From Verrucomicrobiota bacterium (lineage in GTDB: Bacteria > Verrucomicrobiota > Verrucomicrobiia > Chthoniobacterales > JAFAMB01): a stretch of 45,057 bases of DNA. Numbering within the stretch: the first letter of the stretch is position 1; each line of letters begins with the position of its first letter. Under the pieces are notes generated by a model. The model worked only from the letters and a program-made list of their open reading frames with translations. It had not been told where the DNA came from and did not search any database. The position numbers and the translations under genes are program-made. Positions 39,980-45,057 of the stretch are shown one piece after another. The DNA is taken from assembly GCA_019247695.1 (NCBI GenBank), contig JAFBAP010000154.1, forward strand, positions 1 to 45,057, given 5' to 3'.

Positions 39980-42900
39980 TGCCAGTCTGGTTGATCCGGT
40001 GGTCCGCAGCGCATCCGATCCTGGTGATCGGCCTTGCTGCCGCGTTGGCACTCCTGGGACTTTGGACGGCGCCGCGTCAGCAACTGGATGCGATCCCGGA
40101 TGCATCCGATACGCAGGTCATCCTGGCGGTCCGATGGGAACAACCACCCGACCTCGTCGAGGCCCAAGTAACCTACCCGCTCACCACGGCTCTGCTCGGA
40201 ACGCCCAAGGTCACGTCCGTACGTGGTTTTACGGATGCAGGACTTGCGTTGATCTATGTGCTTTTCGAAGACGGTACCGATCTTTACTGGGCCAGAAGCA
40301 GGGTAGCCGAAATGCTTTCGAGGACCACGTCCGTTTTGCCCGCCGGTGCGCACGTGGAAATGGGGCCCGATGCGACCGGCGTCGGGTGGGTATTTCAATA
40401 CGCACTCGTGGACAACACGGGAAAACAGTCCCTCGCCGAGCTGCGGGCGGTGCAGGATTGGACCCTGCGGTACGCGCTCCAGGCGACGCCGGGCGTGGCG
40501 GAAGTGGCCACGGTAGGAGGTTTCGAGAAGGAATACCAGGTCACGGTCCAACCCGGCGCGCTCGAGCAGTACCATCTGACCTTCAAGGCGGTCGTCGACG
40601 CGGTCCGCAATTCCACCATGGAAACCGGCGGCCAGCAGATCGAGCTTTCGGGCCGCAATTTTACCGTGCGCGGCCGCGGTTTGGCGCATACGGTGAACGA
40701 CCTCGAGAACGCGGTCGTGTATGGGCAGAACGCGACGACCGATCTGACGGCGGGTATGGTGCCGGTACGATTGGGCGACATCGCGCAGATCGAACTAGTG
40801 CCGCGCAGCCGCCAAGGGCTCTGCGACCTGGATGGGAAAGGCGAGGTCGTCGGCGGCGTGGTGGTGATGCGGCAGGGCCAGAACGCCTTGGAAGTGATTC
40901 ACAGGGTAAAGGAGCGGCTGCAGGCGCTGGCGCCATCGTTGCCTCCGGGGGTCCGGATCGTGACGACTTATGACCGCTCCGAGCTGATCCGGCGGTCCAT
41001 CAAAACGCTCGAACGGGAACTGCTGCTTGCCGCGTGCGCGGTCAGCCTGGTGATCTGCATCTCGCTGCGGGACGCCATCCCGGCACTGGTGGCCGTGATG
41101 GTAATCCCGGCGACCCTGCTCATTTCGCTGCTGCCGATGCTCTGGTTCGGCCTGAACCTGAACATCATGTCTATCGGCGGCATCATCCTCTCCATCGGAG
41201 TTCTGGTGGACGGGGCGATCATTCAGGTAGAGAACGTTCACCGGAAACTTCAGACGGCGGGCGGCGGGCGAATCAAGGTCCTCCGTGCCCTCGAAGAGGT
41301 CACGCCGGCGATCTTTCTGTCGTTGCTGTCGATAACCGTGACGTTCTTCCCGATCTTTGCGCTTACCGGCCAGGAGGGACGGCTGTTTCAACCTCTTGCC
41401 GCGGCCAAAACGACGGTGATGGTGACGGCGGCGCTCATGACGCTCACGCTCGCGCCGGCGTTGCGCGTGCTCTTCTTTCACGGCAGCACCCGTCCGTCTC
41501 TCACGAAGGCCGGCCCGTCGTCACCGGCGGCGTTTCGGCCGAAGCTGTACGAACGCACGGTACGGCTGGCGTTGCGGTTTCCGGCCATTACCATCGCGGG
41601 TGCTGCTCTTTTGTTCGTCGCGACCGTCCCCGTTTATTTCCAACTGGGACGCGAGTTTATGCCGCCGTTGAATGAGGAAACGGTTTTGTACATGCCGACC
41701 ATGCTTCCAGGCGTTTCGGCAACGCAGGCGCTCCAGGTACTGCAGCGGCAGGACGCGGTGCTGGCCTCTTTCCCGGAAGTGGTCCGGGTGTACGGCAAGG
41801 CCGGCCGCGCACAAACCGCCACCGACCCGGCGCCGCTGAGTATGATCGAGACCACGCTGGTTCTGAAGCCGCCAGAGCAGTGGCGTGAACGGCGCCGGTG
41901 GTATTCCGGATGGTCGCCGGAGTGGCTCAAAAGGTTGCTGTTCCGCAGGCTCGCGAGTGATCGGATCACGTACGACCAATTGGTTTCGGAGATGAACCGG
42001 GCGGTTACCCTGCCGGGAGTCATCAACTCGTGGACGATGCCGATTCGTGGACGCATCGACATGTTGACCAGCGGTGCGCGTACCCCGCTGGCCGTAAAGG
42101 TCTCGGGACCAGACCTGAAAACAGCCCAACAGATTGGTGAGCAGGTCGAGGCATGCCTGCAGCGCGTCGCGGGCACGCGTTCGGCGTTGGCCGAGAGGCC
42201 GGCAGAAGGTTACTTCATCGACATTCAGATCGACCGGGAACGGCTGGCGAACCGGCGGTTGCAAGTCGCCGATGTACAGGAAGTTGTCGCGGGTGCAATT
42301 GGCGGTGAACCGGCTGCGGAAATCTTCGAAGGCGGAGGTCGCTACCCGGTGACGGTGCGCTACCCGAAGCGTTTTCGGGACAACCTCGACGCGATCGGCC
42401 GGATCACGGTCGTCACCGAGGACGGGGAACGTGTCCCGCTGGAGGAGGTCGCTACGATCCGGCCGGTCCGCGACACGGGCACCATAAGGACGGAGGGCGG
42501 GATGCTCGCTGCCTATGTCTTCGTCGATTGTGACGCGGATGACATCGGGCACTATGTGGGCCGTGCGCAACAGGCGATTTCGCAGACGGTGAAGGTCCCG
42601 CCCGGCTATTTGCTCCAGTGGAGCGGCGAGTACGAGAACATGATGCGCGCCAGACAACGGCTCCAGGTCGTCGTTCCGGTGACCTTGCTTCTGCTGCTGG
42701 TGCTCCTGTACCTCAATACACAGTCCTGGATCAAGACGAGCATCGTTTTGCTGGCCGTGCCATTCTCGTTGGTCGGCGCCGTCTGGCTGCTTTATGCGCT
42801 CGGCTACAACCTTTCCGTGGCGACCTGGGTAGGAATGATCGCCCTGGTGGGACTGGACGCCGAGACCGGGGTGTTTATGCTCCTCTTTCTTGACCTCGCC

Positions 42901-43218
42901 TATGCGGAAGCCCGCCGGCAAGGTTCGCTGAGCCAGCCGCAGGGTTTGGCGGATGCCGTGGTGGACGGCGCAGCCAGGCGCCTGCGTCCGAAGCTAATGA
43001 CTGTGGCGGCCGCCTTCATGGGCCTGTTACCGGCGATGCTTTCGACCGGTACCGGATCTGACGTCACCAAGCGGATTGTTGCCCCGATGATCGGCGGGCT
43101 CGCAGCGTCGTTCATTCTTGAACTGCTGGTTTACCCGCCGATCTATTTTCTCTGGCGCCGGCGGACGGATGGGCCTCACGCCACGGCGCAACGGGAAAAG
43201 AGCCCCATTGCGATGTAG
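39979..43218 (+). CDS. cusA: Heavy-metal RND efflux pump, CusA-type (Cu(I)/Ag(I))
   Basis: This is an inner-membrane proton-driven exporter of 1079 residues. Typical HME-RND segments include DAIPDASDTQVI near the N-terminus, VTYPLTTALLGTPKV, GPDATGVGWVF, SIGVLVDGAIIQVENVH and ALVGLDAETGVFML. The three methionines that bind Cu(I)/Ag(I) in E. coli CusA (573, 623, 672) have counterparts at M572 (LYMPT), M622 (PLSMIETT) and M695 (GRIDMLTSG). This supports monovalent copper/silver rather than zinc or cobalt as substrate. An insertion of roughly 20 residues lies before the third methionine. It is translated after the adaptor and convergent with a copper enzyme gene. Confidence 0.93.
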   Translation: MPVWLIRWSAAHPILVIGLAAALALLGLWTAPRQQLDAIPDASDTQVILAVRWEQPPDLVEAQVTYPLTTALLGTPKVTSVRGFTDAGLALIYVLFEDGTDLYWARSRVAEMLSRTTSVLPAGAHVEMGPDATGVGWVFQYALVDNTGKQSLAELRAVQDWTLRYALQATPGVAEVATVGGFEKEYQVTVQPGALEQYHLTFKAVVDAVRNSTMETGGQQIELSGRNFTVRGRGLAHTVNDLENAVVYGQNATTDLTAGMVPVRLGDIAQIELVPRSRQGLCDLDGKGEVVGGVVVMRQGQNALEVIHRVKERLQALAPSLPPGVRIVTTYDRSELIRRSIKTLERELLLAACAVSLVICISLRDAIPALVAVMVIPATLLISLLPMLWFGLNLNIMSIGGIILSIGVLVDGAIIQVENVHRKLQTAGGGRIKVLRALEEVTPAIFLSLLSITVTFFPIFALTGQEGRLFQPLAAAKTTVMVTAALMTLTLAPALRVLFFHGSTRPSLTKAGPSSPAAFRPKLYERTVRLALRFPAITIAGAALLFVATVPVYFQLGREFMPPLNEETVLYMPTMLPGVSATQALQVLQRQDAVLASFPEVVRVYGKAGRAQTATDPAPLSMIETTLVLKPPEQWRERRRWYSGWSPEWLKRLLFRRLASDRITYDQLVSEMNRAVTLPGVINSWTMPIRGRIDMLTSGARTPLAVKVSGPDLKTAQQIGEQVEACLQRVAGTRSALAERPAEGYFIDIQIDRERLANRRLQVADVQEVVAGAIGGEPAAEIFEGGGRYPVTVRYPKRFRDNLDAIGRITVVTEDGERVPLEEVATIRPVRDTGTIRTEGGMLAAYVFVDCDADDIGHYVGRAQQAISQTVKVPPGYLLQWSGEYENMMRARQRLQVVVPVTLLLLLVLLYLNTQSWIKTSIVLLAVPFSLVGAVWLLYALGYNLSVATWVGMIALVGLDAETGVFMLLFLDLAYAEARRQGSLSQPQGLADAVVDGAARRLRPKLMTVAAAFMGLLPAMLSTGTGSDVTKRIVAPMIGGLAASFILELLVYPPIYFLWRRRTDGPHATAQREKSPIAM

Positions 43219-43252
43219 CGGGAGCCGTTACCATCGCGGCGCAAGGTAGTCG

Positions 43253-45057
43253 TCATTGCAGCTGCATGATCGGGGCGACCGACGGCACACCCGTGGCGTT
43301 GACGATGAACAGCATGTACTCGCCGGGCGGCGCCAGTTTCGCGTCCGCAGGGGCCGTGATGGTCAAGCCGCCCGCGGCGGGTTGAAACGTCACGGGCACG
43401 TAGCGGGTGTTTTGATCGAAAAAGTGCGTCACCGCGCCTGTTCGGATCAGCACGGCCTGGGTGATGCTCGCGGTATCCGGCGTCGCGACGAAGAAGTTCG
43501 TCCCGTACCCGATCTGCGCAGGGGCCTGGGTGATCGTCGGCCGCGCACCCTTGAAAAGGTACGGTGGCGAGTAGAATTCGGCGTTCTTCTCATCAGGGAC
43601 GTTGCCGAAGTCCGAGCCCATGCCCGACACCAACACCCGGGCATCCGGCAGCAGGAGGGCAGTGCCGTGGTATTCCCGGGGCGTGTGCATTGACGCCATG
43701 GTGGTCCAGGTCTGCGTCTGGGGCGACCACAATTCCGCCGCGTAAACTGCGTTGGCGATGTTGCCGCCGTTCTTGTCCGTTTCCCCGCCTACCACCAACA
43801 CCGTGTCATCCGGTAACGTGACCACGTTACAAAAGCTGCGTGGATAAGCCATTGACGGCGTCTGCTGCCACGCAGGTGTCGGCTGGGTCATGTCGAGTAC
43901 GTAGGTGGTGTTTGCGGATGGACCCGTAAATTGGCTGTCAGCGGCGCTACCCGTCTTCATAATTTTGCCGGGCAGGTACATCGAAGCACTCCCCCCGTCC
44001 GCAACGTTCGGGTCCACCACGGACCAGGTTTGCGTGGTTAGGTCGAGGATGTCGGTGACGGTAGCGTATTCGCTATTCCCCACGTGGACGAGCCGCCCAT
44101 CCGGGAGTTGATAGATAAACGGGTAGGTCTCGAAGGGATTGTTCGCGCTGGTCAGCTGCGTCCAGGTGTTGGTCGACGGGTTATAAATCTCCGGAATGCC
44201 GGCATTGGAATGTTCGGTCGTCTGCCAGCCGGCGGTCACAAGGATCCGGCCGTCTGACAGGGTGGTGGCGGTAGGATACCAGCGCTTGTACGCCATGTCC
44301 GGCACGGCGCTCCAGCTATTCTGGCTCGGGTCGAAAATCTCGGCGCTCGCAATGCCGATCGAGTGACTCTCGCCGTAGCCGCCAACGACCAGCACTCGGC
44401 CGTCGGCCAGAAGGGCGTGCCCGGAGCAGAACAGGTCGGCCGAAGTGGGGACACCCGTGAAAGTGTTATTCACGTAATCCCAGACCGTCGGCGAGGAACC
44501 GTCTTCGTAAAAGAGCACCTTGCTGTTCTTCAGGAGGATCAGGTCGACGGCAACGGTGGGCAGGTTAACCACCGAGGACCAACTGCCGACCACGGCGGGG
44601 TTTCCTGAATTATCCACCGTAACGGTGACCGATGAAGAGGTAGTCGTCAGGCCGGCGGTATTGCGGGCACGGGCGGCCAGGGTATGGGTGCCACCGGCAA
44701 CGGTCGTCGTGTCCCACGTCAGCGAATACGGCGCCGCGCTGACTTCGGCGCCCAGTGGAGAACCGTCGAGCAGGAACTGGACACCGGCTACACCGTGGGT
44801 GTCGGAGGCGACGGCCCAAAGCGTTGACCGCCCGGTGACGGTAGCGCCCGGCGCCGGTGCAGTCATTGAGACGGTCGGAGGCGTTGGAGGGGTACCACCC
44901 CCGCCGTTGCCGGGCAGCACTTCGCAGATGGTAAGGTTGTAACGGTCCGTTGTGGGTACCGTGTCATTGATGCTCACGCTGGTGCCGCTGGCCGCCGTCG
45001 CCGCGTTTTGCCGTTGCACCCAGTAGGTGTCCCCCGTCGGCGAGAGGTATTGGTGCA
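43253..45057 (-). CDS. Galactose-oxidase-like copper radical oxidase, 5' end outside the window
   Basis: This partial protein has about 600 residues visible; the frame is open to the window edge, so start and signal peptide are not seen. An Ig-like domain comes first (about 44856-44600: VSMTAPAPGATVTGRS onward). Kelch-repeat blades follow (GHALLADGRVLVVGGYG, ATTLSDGRILVTAGW), then a C-terminal DUF1929-type domain. All cofactor residues of galactose oxidase have counterparts: the crosslinking Cys in LFCSGH, Tyr in KRWYPTAT, Tyr-His in PREYHGTALLLPD and His in AVTHFFDQN. It should hold copper and a Tyr-Cys radical and oxidise primary alcohols or aldehydes outside the cell, producing hydrogen peroxide. 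Substrate is unknown; GlxA-like glyoxal or glycan oxidation is possible. Confidence 0.9.
   Translation of the reverse strand, partial: HQYLSPTGDTYWVQRQNAATAASGTSVSINDTVPTTDRYNLTICEVLPGNGGGGTPPTPPTVSMTAPAPGATVTGRSTLWAVASDTHGVAGVQFLLDGSPLGAEVSAAPYSLTWDTTTVAGGTHTLAARARNTAGLTTTSSSVTVTVDNSGNPAVVGSWSSVVNLPTVAVDLILLKNSKVLFYEDGSSPTVWDYVNNTFTGVPTSADLFCSGHALLADGRVLVVGGYGESHSIGIASAEIFDPSQNSWSAVPDMAYKRWYPTATTLSDGRILVTAGWQTTEHSNAGIPEIYNPSTNTWTQLTSANNPFETYPFIYQLPDGRLVHVGNSEYATVTDILDLTTQTWSVVDPNVADGGSASMYLPGKIMKTGSAADSQFTGPSANTTYVLDMTQPTPAWQQTPSMAYPRSFCNVVTLPDDTVLVVGGETDKNGGNIANAVYAAELWSPQTQTWTTMASMHTPREYHGTALLLPDARVLVSGMGSDFGNVPDEKNAEFYSPPYLFKGARPTITQAPAQIGYGTNFFVATPDTASITQAVLIRTGAVTHFFDQNTRYVPVTFQPAAGGLTITAPADAKLAPPGEYMLFIVNATGVPSVAPIMQLQ

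Noticed and set aside
41521-42921. A 466-codon minus-strand frame within cusA
   Set aside because: It is a shadow of the pump gene; no ribosome-binding site and no conserved motif.

Overview
The window looks like a chromosomal segment of a high-GC, Gram-negative bacterium, most likely a member of the Verrucomicrobiota (PVC superphylum). An outer membrane is implied by lpxD, a CusBA-type efflux pair and several secreted proteins. The PVC assignment rests on a 51-residue basic protein of the Verrucomicrobia/Chlamydiae type, a long SecA with a SEC-C tail, and the ClpS/DUF2017 and bifunctional-nuclease/speA neighbourhoods. These placements come from memory of the families; no search was run. Almost everything is housekeeping chromosome: no phage, plasmid, CRISPR array or intact transposase gene was seen.

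Layout. 1-504: mosaic of short repeats. 511-3707: E1 alpha, E1 beta and E2 of a 2-oxoacid dehydrogenase complex; a dihydrolipoamide dehydrogenase (E3) lies far away at 35033. 3806-8614: small hypothetical genes, tRNA-Glu(CUC), a proline-rich secreted protein, a DUF4326 protein, tRNA-Pro(GGG), a SorC-type regulator and an FMN reductase. 8734-11686: tRNA-Pro(UGG) directly followed by trmD, whose product modifies that tRNA, then a PBP1-type peptidoglycan synthase. 11865-18773 (minus strand): a long co-directional series tmk, holB, sixA, pgl, a possible UreF-like gene, clpS, a DUF2017 gene, a bifunctional nuclease gene and speA. 19273-26339 (plus strand): lpxD, ridA, pyrE, secA, an RRM RNA-binding protein and miaA.

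26391-28976 (minus strand) carries a pseudouridine synthase, the small basic protein and an Fe-S biogenesis group (SufT, IscU/SufU-type scaffold, DUF1858-rhodanese), with a YkgJ-type cysteine-cluster protein divergent at 29091. 29728-33832 is an envelope-glycan block (GT2 glycosyltransferase, Agl23/GT39-like protein, polytopic membrane protein) bracketed by inverted copies of one repeat element. It is followed by a ChaN-like protein, lpdA, recO, a nucleoside hydrolase remnant, a GNAT acetyltransferase and a frameshifted ORF. 38939-45057 holds a Cu(I)/Ag(I)-type RND pair (cusB-like, cusA) convergent with a secreted galactose-oxidase-like copper radical oxidase that runs off the window end.

The most unusual signal is non-coding. 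Intergenic spaces carry a dispersed family of in-register heptamer tracts (GGGTAAC, GAGTGTC, GAGTTCG and variants), a 9-bp unit (TGGCATTTG) and a core of about 130-175 bp, assembled into elements with inverted ends. Several of these start inside or within a few bases of a stop codon. The tRNA-Pro/trmD arrangement is the second point of interest.
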